Below the pieces are notes generated by a model. It ran no database searches and had not been told where the DNA came from. It saw only the letters and a list, made by a program, of their open reading frames with translations. A program made the translations under genes and the position numbers. Positions 7,641 through 17,113 of a DNA stretch of 64,000 bases are shown in pieces (position 1 is the first letter of the stretch; every line of letters begins with the position of its first letter). Source of the DNA: an uncultured Flavobacteriaceae bacterium (lineage in GTDB: Bacteria; Bacteroidota; Bacteroidia; Flavobacteriales; Flavobacteriaceae); the NCBI GenBank assembly GCA_947493535.1, contig CANLRK010000003.1, positions 62,001-126,000 on the forward strand, in the 5' to 3' direction.

Positions 7641-8708
7641 TTAAAGTGTGTTTATGTTTTTTAAATCTTCAAATGATTTTGTTAAACGAGCTTTGAAAGT
7701 TTTTTCTCCTTCACGTAACCATTTTCTTGGATCGTAATATTTTTTATTTGGTAACTCTTCGCCTTCTGGATTTCCAATTTGCGATTTTAAATAGTCTTGT
7801 TTTTCAAGTATATAATCACGAACTCCTTCGGTAAAGGCATATTGTAAGTCAGTATCAATATTCATTTTTACAACACCGTAATCAATAGCTTCTCTAATTT
7901 CTTCTAAAGTAGAACCAGAGCCTCCGTGAAAAACGAAGTTTATTGGATTTTCTTCTGTGTTGAATTTTTGTTGAACAAACTCTTGAGAGTTTTTTAAAAT
8001 TTTAGGAGTTAATACAACGTTTCCTGGTTTGTAAACACCGTGTACATTTCCGAAAGCCGCAGCAATAGTAAATTGATCACTTACCTTCATAAGTTCTTCA
8101 TAAGCATACGCTACTTCTTCAGGTTGTGTGTATAGTTTAGACACATCAACGTCTGAATTATCTACTCCGTCTTCTTCTCCTCCTGTAATACCTAATTCAA
8201 TTTCTAAAGTCATACCTATTTTGCTCATACGCTCAAGGTATTTTTTACAAATCTCTATATTTTCTTCAATAGGCTCTTCAGATAGGTCAATCATATGAGA
8301 GCTGTAAAGTGGTTTTCCTGTTTCAGCAAAGTGTTTCTCACTAGCATTTAATAGGCCATCAATCCAAGGCAACAATTTTTTTGCAGCATGATCAGTATGT
8401 AAAATTACAGGTACACCATAAGCTTCGGCTAGTAAATGGATGTGTTTTGCTCCAGCAATAGCACCTAATACTGCGGCCTTTTCATTTTCATTAGATAATC
8501 CTTTTCCTGCGTTAAATTGTGCTCCTCCGTTAGAAAATTGAATAATTACCGGAGCGTTAACTGCAGCAGCAGTTTCCATAACAGCATTTACACTGTCTGA
8601 TCCTACTACGTTAACAGCAGGTAAGGCAAAGCCTTTTTCTTTAGCGTAGTTAAAAATTGCTTGAACGTCTTTTCCTGTTGCAACTCCTGCTTTGATGTTA
8701 TGATTCAT
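7641..8708 (-). CDS. fba: Class II fructose-bisphosphate aldolase
   Basis: This 355-residue zinc-dependent TIM-barrel aldolase cleaves or forms fructose-1,6-bisphosphate in glycolysis and gluconeogenesis. Key segments are FALPAVNVVGSDSVNAVMETA, ILHTDHAAKK (catalytic D and zinc H), ELGITGGEEDGVD, AFGNVHGVYKPGNV (zinc H) and FVFHGGSGSTLEEI (zinc H), then VVKMNIDTDLQYAF. Length and motif order match class IIA FbaA. A TACATTTG -7 element lies about 37 bases upstream on the minus strand (8745-8752). It is probably the first gene of an fba-accD unit. Confidence 0.96.
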   Translation of the reverse strand: MNHNIKAGVATGKDVQAIFNYAKEKGFALPAVNVVGSDSVNAVMETAAAVNAPVIIQFSNGGAQFNAGKGLSNENEKAAVLGAIAGAKHIHLLAEAYGVPVILHTDHAAKKLLPWIDGLLNASEKHFAETGKPLYSSHMIDLSEEPIEENIEICKKYLERMSKIGMTLEIELGITGGEEDGVDNSDVDVSKLYTQPEEVAYAYEELMKVSDQFTIAAAFGNVHGVYKPGNVVLTPKILKNSQEFVQQKFNTEENPINFVFHGGSGSTLEEIREAIDYGVVKMNIDTDLQYAFTEGVRDYILEKQDYLKSQIGNPEGEELPNKKYYDPRKWLREGEKTFKARLTKSFEDLKNINTL

Positions 8709-8744
8709 TTTTTGTTGTTGTGTGTTTCTTTAAAAAATAGACTA

Positions 8745-8752
8745 CAAATGTA
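8745..8752 (-). promoter_or_regulatory. Putative -7 element of fba
   Basis: Minus-strand TACATTTG matches TAnnTTTG, 36 bases before the fba ATG. No TTG is seen at 19 bases upstream. Confidence 0.4.
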
Positions 8753-8767
8753 ATAAATTCACTATTG

Positions 8768-11332
8768 TTAAAAAGGATAATTTATACCAAAATTATAAAC
8801 AGCATTTTTGAAGTTGTAGTTTTTAAACCATTTTTCGTTTTCTAGGTAAGGTTCGTAGGTTTTAAAACCTACATCGAATCTTAAAATAAAGAAGCTAAAG
8901 TCATATCGTAATCCCATACCAGAGCCAATAGCTAACTCACTTAAATCGTTTAAAGAGTCAAATGTAAAGGCAGGGTCTTCTTCGTTATCTAAAACATTCC
9001 AGATGTTTCCGGCGTCAACAAAAACAGCGCCTTTCATGTCGCCAAAAAAGGTGTAACGAAGTTCTGCATTTAAGGCTATTTTAAGATTTGCTTCGTTAAA
9101 TTCGTTAATACCACCACTCACTCCTGGTCCTAACGCATAGGCGTCCCAACCTCTATTATCATTACTTCCACCTCCAAAAAAACTTCTAGAGAAAGGTATT
9201 GATTTTGAGTTGCCATATGGAATGGCTATTCCGAAGAAACTTCTTATAGCAAAAATATTATTGTTAGATAAATCCCAATATTTAATATAGTCTAGTTCTG
9301 TTTTTACATATTGTGAGTAGGCAACATTAAATAGCTCGTAGCGATCATTGCTGTTTTTTTCTAAACCAAAGAGATTTGATAATGTAGATAATGTATTTCC
9401 CGCAAATTCAATTTTAGCTCCAAAACGGCTAAAGGTATTGTCTAGTAAACTTGTTCGTGTGTTTCTTATGTAAGAGTAGTTGGTGGTTAAAATTAAGTTG
9501 TTTTCTGTAAGACGTTCTCTACGTTCTTCAATATTTCTAACTTCTTGTTTGTCTTGATTAGACAATAAAGCATCTACGGTAGGTGTGAGATTATTGTTAA
9601 TAACATCATTAATAAATTGATTGGCTTGGTCAGGTATAGCTAACCCATTGCTGGTATATGTTGAGTTTAATGCTATTGAGTTTAACCTATTATATGAGTT
9701 GGCATAAATATTAAAGTATTTATCAGGATTCAGGTTACGTACAAATTGTGCATTAAATAAATCTAAACGATTGGTGACAGATTTTGAAGAATACCACCCA
9801 TAATTAAGAACACCGGTAAAGGTAGTTTTGTCTAACCCAATATTAGTTTGTGTGCTTGCTCCAAGGCTAATGCGGGTTGTGGGCGACATTACTTTGGGGA
9901 TTATTTTTGAGGTGTTTATTGGGAAAAATATTCTTGGAAATGATAATTTTAAATCGGCACCAAACTCTCGTACGTCAAAAAATTGATCTTTTTCATCTGC
10001 AGCATCTTTTGATGCGCCTATTGATCCTCTAAAAGCAAGCTCTAAGTTTTCTGCTCCTCTAAATACATTTCTTGCTAATAAAGATGTACTTAAAGATAGC
10101 CCTAAATTTTGAATGTTATTGTGTAATGCATCAAGACTATATTCTAGTTCAAACTTTTTAAGTGGTGTAAGTAAAATATTTGCAATTAAACTAGTTTGAG
10201 TAGAGTCTCTGTCATCTAATAAATACTTTATATTGGGGTATTTAAATGCTCTTAAGTTGTTTAGTTGGTTTAAGGTTAAGGCTTTGTCGGTGTCTTTGTA
10301 AATAGTGTTTGGTTTGATGAATATTACATCGGAAAGCGCTTTAGGTTTGTAGCGTAATTTATCAAAACTATAAAAATGGTGATTGTTGTATGTAGTAGAA
10401 TCGGTTATTGATTTACTTCTGTTTTTATAGCTAAAATCAGTAAAAACATTTACTTCACTGATTTTATATATTTTATAAGGTTCCTTGTAAGTAGTGTCGT
10501 GTTCACGTACTTTTTGATCTTCAACAAATAACTCAACCCACATGGTTTTCTTAATAGAATCGTAGGCGTTATCAAAATAAATACTTTCTTTTTCAAAAGT
10601 ATATAAGCCAGAGTTGCGCATAAGGGTAGTAATCCTTTCACGCTCATTAATTAAGTGCTGGTCTCTATATTGGGTATTGAGTTTAATTCGTGAGTTTTTA
10701 AGGTGTAAATTGTAGATAGAATCAACAGATTTTGAATCAATTTGTTGTGTAATAGAATCTATAATATAAGGTTTGCCAGTTTCAATAGCATAATTTACCT
10801 TTCCTTTTTGGTTGTTATTGTATTCAATAGAGTAGTTAGTATTTACATCACGCCATCCGTTTTGGGTGTAATATTTATTCAAATTTTCAATACTACTATT
10901 AATTTTGCTAGAGTCAATTATAGCAGGGGGTTCGCCCGATTTTTTTAACCAGTTGTTTAGTCCTGCGTAAGAACGTTGCAGTTTAATGGTTTGTTTTTTA
11001 GATAAAAACCTGTGTAAACGTTGCTCGCGTTTAGGGTTTCTTTTTAACCAGTTTGTAAAGGAAGAGTCAGGTGATTTATCGGCTAAGTTATAAATTCCTA
11101 AGCGTAAAGGGTATAATAAAAATTTACTGTTAGGTTTTGGTTTAATAAGGTTTTCAACTATTTCATCTTTATTGTTTTCTTCATTTACCAAAATATCATT
11201 TTCTGTTAGTAGGTATTCATGTTCCTCTAAATTTTTAGTACTACTACAGGAAATAAAAACCTGAGTAATTATCAGAATAAATGATATTTTTGTGAATAAA
11301 TGTTTCAATAGAATAGTTGAAATTAAATTCAA
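8768..11332 (-). CDS. tamL: TamL-type outer-membrane assembly lipoprotein (BamA/TamA superfamily)
   Basis: The product has 854 residues. The N-terminus has a hydrophobic signal segment ending in the lipobox FISC followed by SSTKN, so it is a lipoprotein. POTRA-like regions follow (IDSITQQI...RIKLNTQY, YKISEVNVFTDF, IFIKPNTIYKDTDKALTLNQLNNLRAFKYPNIKYLL). The C-terminal half is a 16-strand-type Omp85 barrel with the signature region RSFFGGGSNDNRGWDAYALGPG and a terminal FGINYPF ending in aromatic F. A lipidated TamA homologue is the Bacteroidota TamL form, thought to act with TamB in outer-membrane biogenesis. It is divergent from the TrmH-family gene with only 15 bases between the two starts. 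Confidence 0.88.
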   Translation of the reverse strand: MNLISTILLKHLFTKISFILIITQVFISCSSTKNLEEHEYLLTENDILVNEENNKDEIVENLIKPKPNSKFLLYPLRLGIYNLADKSPDSSFTNWLKRNPKREQRLHRFLSKKQTIKLQRSYAGLNNWLKKSGEPPAIIDSSKINSSIENLNKYYTQNGWRDVNTNYSIEYNNNQKGKVNYAIETGKPYIIDSITQQIDSKSVDSIYNLHLKNSRIKLNTQYRDQHLINERERITTLMRNSGLYTFEKESIYFDNAYDSIKKTMWVELFVEDQKVREHDTTYKEPYKIYKISEVNVFTDFSYKNRSKSITDSTTYNNHHFYSFDKLRYKPKALSDVIFIKPNTIYKDTDKALTLNQLNNLRAFKYPNIKYLLDDRDSTQTSLIANILLTPLKKFELEYSLDALHNNIQNLGLSLSTSLLARNVFRGAENLELAFRGSIGASKDAADEKDQFFDVREFGADLKLSFPRIFFPINTSKIIPKVMSPTTRISLGASTQTNIGLDKTTFTGVLNYGWYSSKSVTNRLDLFNAQFVRNLNPDKYFNIYANSYNRLNSIALNSTYTSNGLAIPDQANQFINDVINNNLTPTVDALLSNQDKQEVRNIEERRERLTENNLILTTNYSYIRNTRTSLLDNTFSRFGAKIEFAGNTLSTLSNLFGLEKNSNDRYELFNVAYSQYVKTELDYIKYWDLSNNNIFAIRSFFGIAIPYGNSKSIPFSRSFFGGGSNDNRGWDAYALGPGVSGGINEFNEANLKIALNAELRYTFFGDMKGAVFVDAGNIWNVLDNEEDPAFTFDSLNDLSELAIGSGMGLRYDFSFFILRFDVGFKTYEPYLENEKWFKNYNFKNAVYNFGINYPF

Positions 11333-11347
11333 AAATACATTATTTGG

Positions 11348-12088
11348 ATGTTAAGCAAAAACAGAATTACACTAATAACGAGTTTAAAACAAAAAAAGTA
11401 TCGTATCCAGCATCAAATGTTCGTGGTAGAAGGAATTAAAACGATAAATGAATTTTTAAACTCAAGCTATAATTTGGAGCATTTATATACTGTAAAGCAG
11501 TTTGCTAGTGTAGTAGAAAATAAGCAAACAGTAATTAACGAGAAAGAGTTGAAAAAAATAAGTTTTTTAAAAAACACCAATTCGGCTTTGGCGTTATTTA
11601 AAATGCAATTGCCTAGTGTGATTGATAATACAAAGTTAATTGTTGCTCTAGACAATGTGCGTGATCCAGGAAATTTAGGAACAATAATAAGGCTTTGTGA
11701 CTGGTTTGGTGTAACAGATTTAGTTTGTAATACAGAAACGGTTGATTGTTATAACCCTAAAGTAGTTCAGGCTACAATGGGCTCATTAACTAGGGTGGAT
11801 GTGCATTATGTAGCTTTAGAAAAATATTTGTCAGAGTTGAATAGTATTCCTGTTTATGGAACATTTATGACTGGTGATAATGTATACACTACTCCTTTAG
11901 ATGCAACAAAAGGGATACTAGTTTTAGGAAATGAGGCTAATGGTATATCAGAACAAATAGAAGCTAAGGTTACTCAAAAAATAAGTATTCCGAAGTTTGG
12001 AGCAATTCAAAAAACAGAAAGTTTAAATGTAGCAATGGCCACATCAATAGTTTTAAGCGAGTTTAAAAGAAAAACTATTGCACCGTAA
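11348..12088 (+). CDS. TrmH/SpoU-family RNA 2'-O-methyltransferase
   Basis: The product has 246 residues. An N-terminal substrate-binding region (ITLITSLKQKKYRIQHQMFVVEGIKTINEFL) precedes the SPOUT domain. The domain carries its three motifs: NVRDPGNLGTIIRLCDWFG (motif 1), GILVLGNEANGIS (motif 2) and IPKFGAIQKTESLNVAMATSI (motif 3). It should use SAM to methylate a ribose 2'-OH in tRNA or rRNA; the target nucleotide cannot be read from sequence. It is divergent from tamL, and its 3' end overlaps the end of the convergent porT gene by 14 bases. The order tamL, TrmH, porT, ubiE looks like a conserved flavobacterial neighbourhood. Confidence 0.88.
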   Translation: MLSKNRITLITSLKQKKYRIQHQMFVVEGIKTINEFLNSSYNLEHLYTVKQFASVVENKQTVINEKELKKISFLKNTNSALALFKMQLPSVIDNTKLIVALDNVRDPGNLGTIIRLCDWFGVTDLVCNTETVDCYNPKVVQATMGSLTRVDVHYVALEKYLSELNSIPVYGTFMTGDNVYTTPLDATKGILVLGNEANGISEQIEAKVTQKISIPKFGAIQKTESLNVAMATSIVLSEFKRKTIAP

Positions 12089-12797
12089 AATTGATAAAAA
12101 TACCTCGAGTTTGCATTTTATCAATATTTCCTGTCCATGGGCTATTCGGGTCGTTATCTTCAATAAGTTCATTTCCATTTGCAAAAACACCTCTTATTGA
12201 TGGGGTAAATTTAAAGTATGGAAGGTAAAAGTCGATACCAAAACCAAGCTCTAAAAAACTAGGATTAGAGGTCATTCTGAATTTTCCAGCAGAATTATCA
12301 TCAATACTCTTTTCATTACTAGACATGTTAATGGCAGTAGAAGCACCTGCTAGTAAAAAAGGTTTAAAGTTATTTACTCTTTTAGTACTTATTTTTAATA
12401 ATAACGGTAAGTATACATAGGTGGATTTAATTTCGCGTTCATAGTTAGATACTAACGAAAAATCACTGTTAGTTGTTGTATAAGACTCAGGGTAGGTAAG
12501 TATACGGGTAGTAAAACTTAAACCAGGCTCAAAGCGTAAATCGAAATGATTGGTTAATCGTAAATTACCAATTAGTCCAACATTAAATCCGGTAGAAGTT
12601 TTTACTAAAATATCTTTATGAGCATCTGTTTTATACTGAAACTTAAAATCTAAACTGTTAAAGCCTAAATAATACCCATAGGTTAGGGTTTTCTTGTCCC
12701 AGTTTTCACGATTACGGATACGTTCTTTACTAAACAACTGCCCGAATGCAGTGTTTGTAATACTTATTATAAGAATAAATGTGATTAATTGCTTCAT
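12075..12797 (-). CDS. porT: PorT/SprT family type IX secretion outer-membrane protein
   Basis: The product has 240 residues with a signal peptide (MKQLITFILIISITNTAFGQ) and an eight-strand-type beta-barrel pattern. Features are YGYYLGFNSLDFKF, VGLIGNLRLTNHFDLRFEPGLSF, YVYLPLLLKISTKR and GFGIDFYLPYFKF with a C-terminal GIFINFTVQ. PorT (P. gingivalis) and SprT (F. johnsoniae) are required for type IX secretion and, in gliders, motility. The position next to ubiE supports this assignment, as does the presence in this window of several proteins with T9SS sorting domains and of the plug protein gene. It lies 10 bases downstream of ubiE on the same strand, so it is probably co-transcribed. Confidence 0.85.
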   Translation of the reverse strand: MKQLITFILIISITNTAFGQLFSKERIRNRENWDKKTLTYGYYLGFNSLDFKFQYKTDAHKDILVKTSTGFNVGLIGNLRLTNHFDLRFEPGLSFTTRILTYPESYTTTNSDFSLVSNYEREIKSTYVYLPLLLKISTKRVNNFKPFLLAGASTAINMSSNEKSIDDNSAGKFRMTSNPSFLELGFGIDFYLPYFKFTPSIRGVFANGNELIEDNDPNSPWTGNIDKMQTRGIFINFTVQ

Positions 12798-12807
12798 CTA
12801 AATAACA

Positions 12808-13542
12808 TTACTGCTTGCTAGAAGTGTAAATTGTAGCTACACCAAAAGTTTGCGGATGATCTTTAACATCTATAAACCCAACTTTTCTTAAAATATTGTT
12901 CAATTGTTCTCCATAAGGAAAATTTGCTGCGGATTCTGATAAGTAACCGTAAGCTTTTTTGTCTCTTGAAAACAATTTTCCAATTAAAGGTAATAAAATA
13001 TTTGAATGAAACTGATAACCTTGTTTAAAAGGGAATTTGGTAGGTACAGATGTTTCTAAAATAACAAACTTCCCCTGTGGTTTTAAAACGCGTAATATTT
13101 CGGATAATCCTGTTTCTAAACTCTCAAAGTTACGTACGCCAAAGGAAACAGAAATAGCGTCAAATGAATTATCGTTAAAAGGTAGTTTTTCAGAGTCGCC
13201 AATAATTAAATCTATCCTTTCGGTAAGGTTTTTTTGTGCAACTTTTTGTTTTCCTACGTTTAACATTCCTTCTGAAATGTCTAACCCTGTAATTTTAGCT
13301 TGATTAATACTTTCAGCAAACATTATAGCTAAATCCCCAGTTCCAGTAGCAATATCTAATATTGTTTTAGGTGAAATTTCGTCAACAAGTTTTACAACTT
13401 TTTTTCTCCACTTTTGGTCAATACCAAACGAAATAACCCTGTTTAATCCATCATATTCTTTAGATATGGTATCAAACATTTTGGTTACTTGTTCTTTCTT
13501 TCCAAGGTCAGAATTTTTATAAGGAGTAATGTTTTTAGACAT
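12808..13542 (-). CDS. ubiE: Demethylmenaquinone methyltransferase
   Basis: This 244-residue class I SAM methyltransferase catalyses the last step of menaquinone synthesis (MenG/UbiE). Signature regions are [30 protein letters not shown] near the N-terminus, [13 protein letters not shown] (SAM motif I), [27 protein letters not shown], and [13 protein letters not shown] with the final [10 protein letters not shown]. Start: the frame extends ten codons further to 13572, but [11 protein letters not shown] at 13540-13542 is the family-like start. Menaquinone is the quinone used by the Na+-NQR encoded further along this window. It forms a unit with porT. Confidence 0.95.
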   Translation of the reverse strand: MSKNITPYKNSDLGKKEQVTKMFDTISKEYDGLNRVISFGIDQKWRKKVVKLVDEISPKTILDIATGTGDLAIMFAESINQAKITGLDISEGMLNVGKQKVAQKNLTERIDLIIGDSEKLPFNDNSFDAISVSFGVRNFESLETGLSEILRVLKPQGKFVILETSVPTKFPFKQGYQFHSNILLPLIGKLFSRDKKAYGYLSESAANFPYGEQLNNILRKVGFIDVKDHPQTFGVATIYTSSKQ

Positions 13543-13659
13543 GCTATGAAAAATATTTTTGCGAAAATACAATTAAAAATTTGCTTCTACCAAAGTATTG
13601 TCGGGATTAAAGATATGAACTATGTCTTTTTAAATTTTAGTTTTGATAAAAAATAAATT

Positions 13660-13667
13660 TATCTTTG
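13660..13667 (+). promoter_or_regulatory. Putative -7 element of trkA
   Basis: TATCTTTG matches TAnnTTTG exactly, about 73 bases before the trkA ATG. The nearest TTG (13643-13645) is only 14 bases upstream, so the -33 is not convincing. Confidence 0.4.
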
Positions 13668-13739
13668 TAACCTGTAAGTTAGCCAAATAACAAATGTTAG
13701 GTTAAACTATACCGCCCTAAAAATAAAAACAAATAATTA

Positions 13740-15089
13740 ATGAAAATAATTATTGCAGGAGCAGGGGAAGTAGGTTTTCATTTAGCGAAACTACTTTCTT
13801 TTGAAGCGCAAGATATTACGCTGATAGATTGTAATAGAGAAAGTTTGTCTTATGCAGATGATCATCTAGATATTAGAGTAATTAAAGGAGATGCTACTTC
13901 AATAGCAGTTTTAAAAGATGCTAATGTAGCGGCCACAGATTTGTTAATTTCGGTAACATCTTCTGAAACTACAAATATTACTGTATGTGTGTTAGCGAAG
14001 CAATTAGGAGTAAAAAGAACTATTGCACGTATTTCTAATTCAGAATTTATAGAACATAAAGAAGAAATGCAGTTCTCTAAATTAGGTATAGACGAACTTA
14101 TTTCTCCATTATCTTTAGCTGCATCAGAGATAGAATTACTTCTAAATGAATCGGCATTTAATGAACGGTTTGAATTTGAAGGTGGCGCCTTAACTATGTT
14201 AGGGTTAAACTTATCTCGCAATGCCTCTTTTGTGGGAAGAACAGTTAAAGAAGCTGCAAGTTTGTTGCCGGAAATTCATTTTGTACCAATTGCTATACAG
14301 CGTTTCGGAACACAGTATACAGTTATACCAAGAGGGGATACTATTTTTAAAGAAAATGATCAGGTGTATTTTGTAACCTGTTCAGAAGGTTTAGATGAGT
14401 TGTATCGTCTTTCTGGAAAAGTAAAGGAATCCATTAAAGACGTAATGATTTTAGGTGGAAGCGTAATCGGGCAAAAAACAGCAAAAAACTTATCAAAACA
14501 CAAGTTTAAAGTAAAGCTTATTGAAAAAAATAAAACAAAAGCTTTCGATTTGGCTGACGAACTTTCTAGTACATTAATCATTAATGGCGATGGAAGAAAT
14601 GTAGAGTTATTAGAAGAAGAAAATATTGATGAAATGGATGCTTTTGTAGCTGTTACAGGAAATTCAGAAACCAATATTATGTCTTGTTTAATGGCGAAAT
14701 CTAAAGGAGTTAAAAAAACAGTAGCTCTAGTAGAAAACATTGATTACTTTCAGTTGTCTCAGTCTATCGGGGTAGATACTTTAGTAAATAAAAAGTTGAT
14801 TGCTGCAAATGCAATTTTTAGATTTATACGTAAAGGAGATATTGTGGCTTTAACACAATTAAATAACTTAAATGCGGAGCTTATGGAGTTTGAAGTAAAA
14901 GAAACTTCAGGAGTTTGCGGAAAATATATTAAAGATTTAGAGTTTCCAAGGTCCGCAATTATTGGGGGGGTTGTTCGTGAGGAAAAAGGAATGATAGCTT
15001 TAGGTGATTTTAAAATACAAGCTAACGATAAAGTAGTTGTTTGTTGTTTGCCACGAGCAATTAAACGAGTTGAAAACTTATTTTTATAA
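13740..15089 (+). CDS. trkA: Trk potassium uptake regulatory subunit TrkA
   Basis: The product has 449 residues in two RCK modules. The first Rossmann fold (MKIIIAGAGEVGFHLAKLL) is followed by a TrkA-C domain (to about residue 215). The second Rossmann fold (VMILGGSVIGQKTAKNL) is followed by another TrkA-C ending in KVVVCCLPRAIKRVE. It binds NAD(H)/nucleotides and gates the TrkH K+ channel at the inner membrane. It lies 17 bases upstream of trkH, forming a trkAH operon. The second glycine motif is GGSVIG rather than GxGxxG, which may weaken nucleotide binding in that half. Confidence 0.96.
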   Translation: MKIIIAGAGEVGFHLAKLLSFEAQDITLIDCNRESLSYADDHLDIRVIKGDATSIAVLKDANVAATDLLISVTSSETTNITVCVLAKQLGVKRTIARISNSEFIEHKEEMQFSKLGIDELISPLSLAASEIELLLNESAFNERFEFEGGALTMLGLNLSRNASFVGRTVKEAASLLPEIHFVPIAIQRFGTQYTVIPRGDTIFKENDQVYFVTCSEGLDELYRLSGKVKESIKDVMILGGSVIGQKTAKNLSKHKFKVKLIEKNKTKAFDLADELSSTLIINGDGRNVELLEEENIDEMDAFVAVTGNSETNIMSCLMAKSKGVKKTVALVENIDYFQLSQSIGVDTLVNKKLIAANAIFRFIRKGDIVALTQLNNLNAELMEFEVKETSGVCGKYIKDLEFPRSAIIGGVVREEKGMIALGDFKIQANDKVVVCCLPRAIKRVENLFL

Positions 15090-15106
15090 AATAATTAATA
15101 CCACTA

Positions 15107-16600
15107 GTGAAAAAACTTAATACAAAAATTATTTCTCATATCATGGGATTGGTGCTGCTGTTTAACGGTGGTTTTATGCTAATTGCAGCACTTGTGAGTT
15201 TTTTATATGATGATGGTGTAACATTGGATATTGTCCTTGCGGGGTTAACAACTTCTGCAATAGGTGGTATTTTAATGTATATTACTAAAAACCATAAAAA
15301 AGAAATTAAAAAAAGAGAAGGCTATGTGGTGGTAACTTTTGGCTGGTTGCTTATAACCATATCAGGAACACTACCTTATTTATTTACACAAGCCATACCA
15401 AGTGTTACCGATGCTTTTTTTGAAACCATGTCTGGGTATACCACTACAGGAGCTTCAATATTAAGTGATATAGAAATAGTACCAAAAGGGGTTTTGTTTT
15501 GGCGTAGCATGACACATTGGATAGGTGGTATGGGTATTATTGTGTTGGCGGTAGCTATTTTACCGTTGTTAGGTATTGGAGGAATGCAGTTGTTTGCGGC
15601 CGAAGCTCCTGGCCCAAGTGCCGATAAATTGCATCCTAGAATTACCGATACTGCTAAGCGGTTATGGCTAATATATTTTGGATATACAGTAGCAGAGACA
15701 ATTTTGCTAAACCTTGCAGGAATGAGCTTTTTTGATGCCATGAATCATTCTATGGCAACATTATCTACAGGAGGGTTTTCTACTAAAAATGCAAGTGTAG
15801 CTCATTGGAATGATACACCAGTTATACAGTATATCATTACCTTTTTTATGTTTTTAGCGGGAATGAATTTTGTACTAAGTTATTTTGCTTTTAAAGGAAA
15901 AGTGCAAAAGATTATAAAAGACGAGGAGTTTAAGTTTTACGCCGTTTTCACAATTATATTTGTTTTAATGTGTACAACGGTTGTTTATTTTTATGCAAAT
16001 GTTCCTGTGTCAGAATACCATCCTCAAGTTTTAGGGAGTTTTGAAAGTTCTTTTCGACATTCTATATTTCAAGTCATTTCAGTAGTAACAACCACTGGTT
16101 TTGTAACAGCCGACTTTAGTAGTTGGACTCCGTTTTTATCGGTGTTTTTCTTTGGGTTAATGTTTGTTGGTGGGTCGGCAGGTTCAACATCAGGAGGGGT
16201 AAAAGTAGTACGCCATTTACTAATGATTAAAAATGGGTTGCTGGAGTTTAAGCGTACGCTACACCCTAATGCAGTAATACCGGTGCGTTACAATTCAAGG
16301 GCGGTATCAAAAGAAATAGTATTTAATGTACTGGCATTTTTTATACTATTTATGCTCTTATTTATTATTGGGGCTTTAGGTTTGGGGGTGTTAGGTTTGG
16401 ATTTTGAAACCGCAATAGGCGGGGCGGTATCTAGTTTAGGAAATGTAGGGCCTGCCTTTGGTAGTTTAAACCCATTGGCTAATTTTGGTCATTTGCCAGC
16501 CTTAGCAAAATGGTGGTGTGCTTTTTTAATGTTGCTGGGTAGGCTAGAGCTGTTTACTGTAATGATTGTGTTTACTCCTTTTTTCTGGAGGAATAGATGA
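15107..16600 (+). CDS. trkH: Trk potassium uptake channel TrkH
   Basis: This 497-residue polytopic inner-membrane protein has about ten hydrophobic segments in four M1-P-M2 repeats. Selectivity-filter-type loops are visible: MSGYTTTGAS, LSTGGFSTK, VTTTGFVT and SSLGNVGPAFG. It carries K+ uptake coupled to TrkA. The chosen start is a GTG at 15107 (MKKLNTKIISHIMG), because no ATG lies in frame before the first membrane segment except an internal one at residue 13. The final RLELFTVMIVFTPFFWRN is typical of the family C-terminus. It is co-transcribed with trkA and ends two bases from the convergent trmL. Confidence 0.95.
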   Translation: MKKLNTKIISHIMGLVLLFNGGFMLIAALVSFLYDDGVTLDIVLAGLTTSAIGGILMYITKNHKKEIKKREGYVVVTFGWLLITISGTLPYLFTQAIPSVTDAFFETMSGYTTTGASILSDIEIVPKGVLFWRSMTHWIGGMGIIVLAVAILPLLGIGGMQLFAAEAPGPSADKLHPRITDTAKRLWLIYFGYTVAETILLNLAGMSFFDAMNHSMATLSTGGFSTKNASVAHWNDTPVIQYIITFFMFLAGMNFVLSYFAFKGKVQKIIKDEEFKFYAVFTIIFVLMCTTVVYFYANVPVSEYHPQVLGSFESSFRHSIFQVISVVTTTGFVTADFSSWTPFLSVFFFGLMFVGGSAGSTSGGVKVVRHLLMIKNGLLEFKRTLHPNAVIPVRYNSRAVSKEIVFNVLAFFILFMLLFIIGALGLGVLGLDFETAIGGAVSSLGNVGPAFGSLNPLANFGHLPALAKWWCAFLMLLGRLELFTVMIVFTPFFWRNR

Positions 16601-16601
16601 T

Positions 16602-17054
16602 TTATTTTAATTGGCGTATTCCCTCATAGGTTACAATACTTACCGCGTTGGCAAGATTAATACTACGTACATGATTGCTGTATAAAGGTATTTTGTATAG
16701 CTTATCATTGTATTTTTCGGTAATACTCTTTGGGAGTCCTTTCGATTCTTTTCCGAAAATTAAAAATAACTCATCTGTATATTGAATATCCCAAAATTGC
16801 TTTGTGCCATGACTTGATAAGAAAGCCATTTTTTTGTTGTGATGTATATTGAAAAAGTCTTCTACACTTTCATATGTAAACAAGTTAATATGTTTCCAGT
16901 AATCTAGCCCAGCTCGTTTTAAGCGCGTGTCGTTTATTTCAAAACCGAAAGGTTTTACCAAATGTAAATTCGAACCAGAGGCTAAGCATAAGCGACCAAT
17001 GTTTCCTGTATTGTTTGGTATTTCGGGTTCTATTAAAACAATGTTATAAGCCAT
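16602..17054 (-). CDS. trmL: tRNA (cytidine/uridine-34-2'-O)-methyltransferase
   Basis: The product has 150 residues, the minimal SPOUT methyltransferase size. Motifs are IVLIEPEIPNNTGNIGRLCLASGSNLHLVKPFGF, LIFGKESKGLP and HVRSINLANAVSIVTYEGIRQ, as in TrmL/YibK. It methylates the ribose of the wobble base in certain leucine tRNAs using SAM. It follows aspC on the same strand across a 59-base gap that carries a hairpin. Confidence 0.93.
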   Translation of the reverse strand: MAYNIVLIEPEIPNNTGNIGRLCLASGSNLHLVKPFGFEINDTRLKRAGLDYWKHINLFTYESVEDFFNIHHNKKMAFLSSHGTKQFWDIQYTDELFLIFGKESKGLPKSITEKYNDKLYKIPLYSNHVRSINLANAVSIVTYEGIRQLK

Positions 17055-17067
17055 AAGTGTTAAAAGT

Positions 17068-17095
17068 CACCCTATAAGCTATTGCTTATAGGGTG
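17068..17095 (-). terminator. Hairpin after the aminotransferase gene, likely weak terminator
   Basis: A perfect 12-bp stem CACCCTATAAGC/GCTTATAGGGTG has a 4-base loop. On the minus strand it is followed only by ACTTTTAAC, so termination may be partial and let some transcripts continue into trmL. Confidence 0.6.
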
Positions 17096-17113
17096 GATTG
17101 TTATAGTGTGTTT

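Noticed and set aside
14360-14740. 126-codon open frame opposite trkA
   Set aside because: Antisense to conserved trkA; the same applies to frames at 13862-14221 and 15376-15741.
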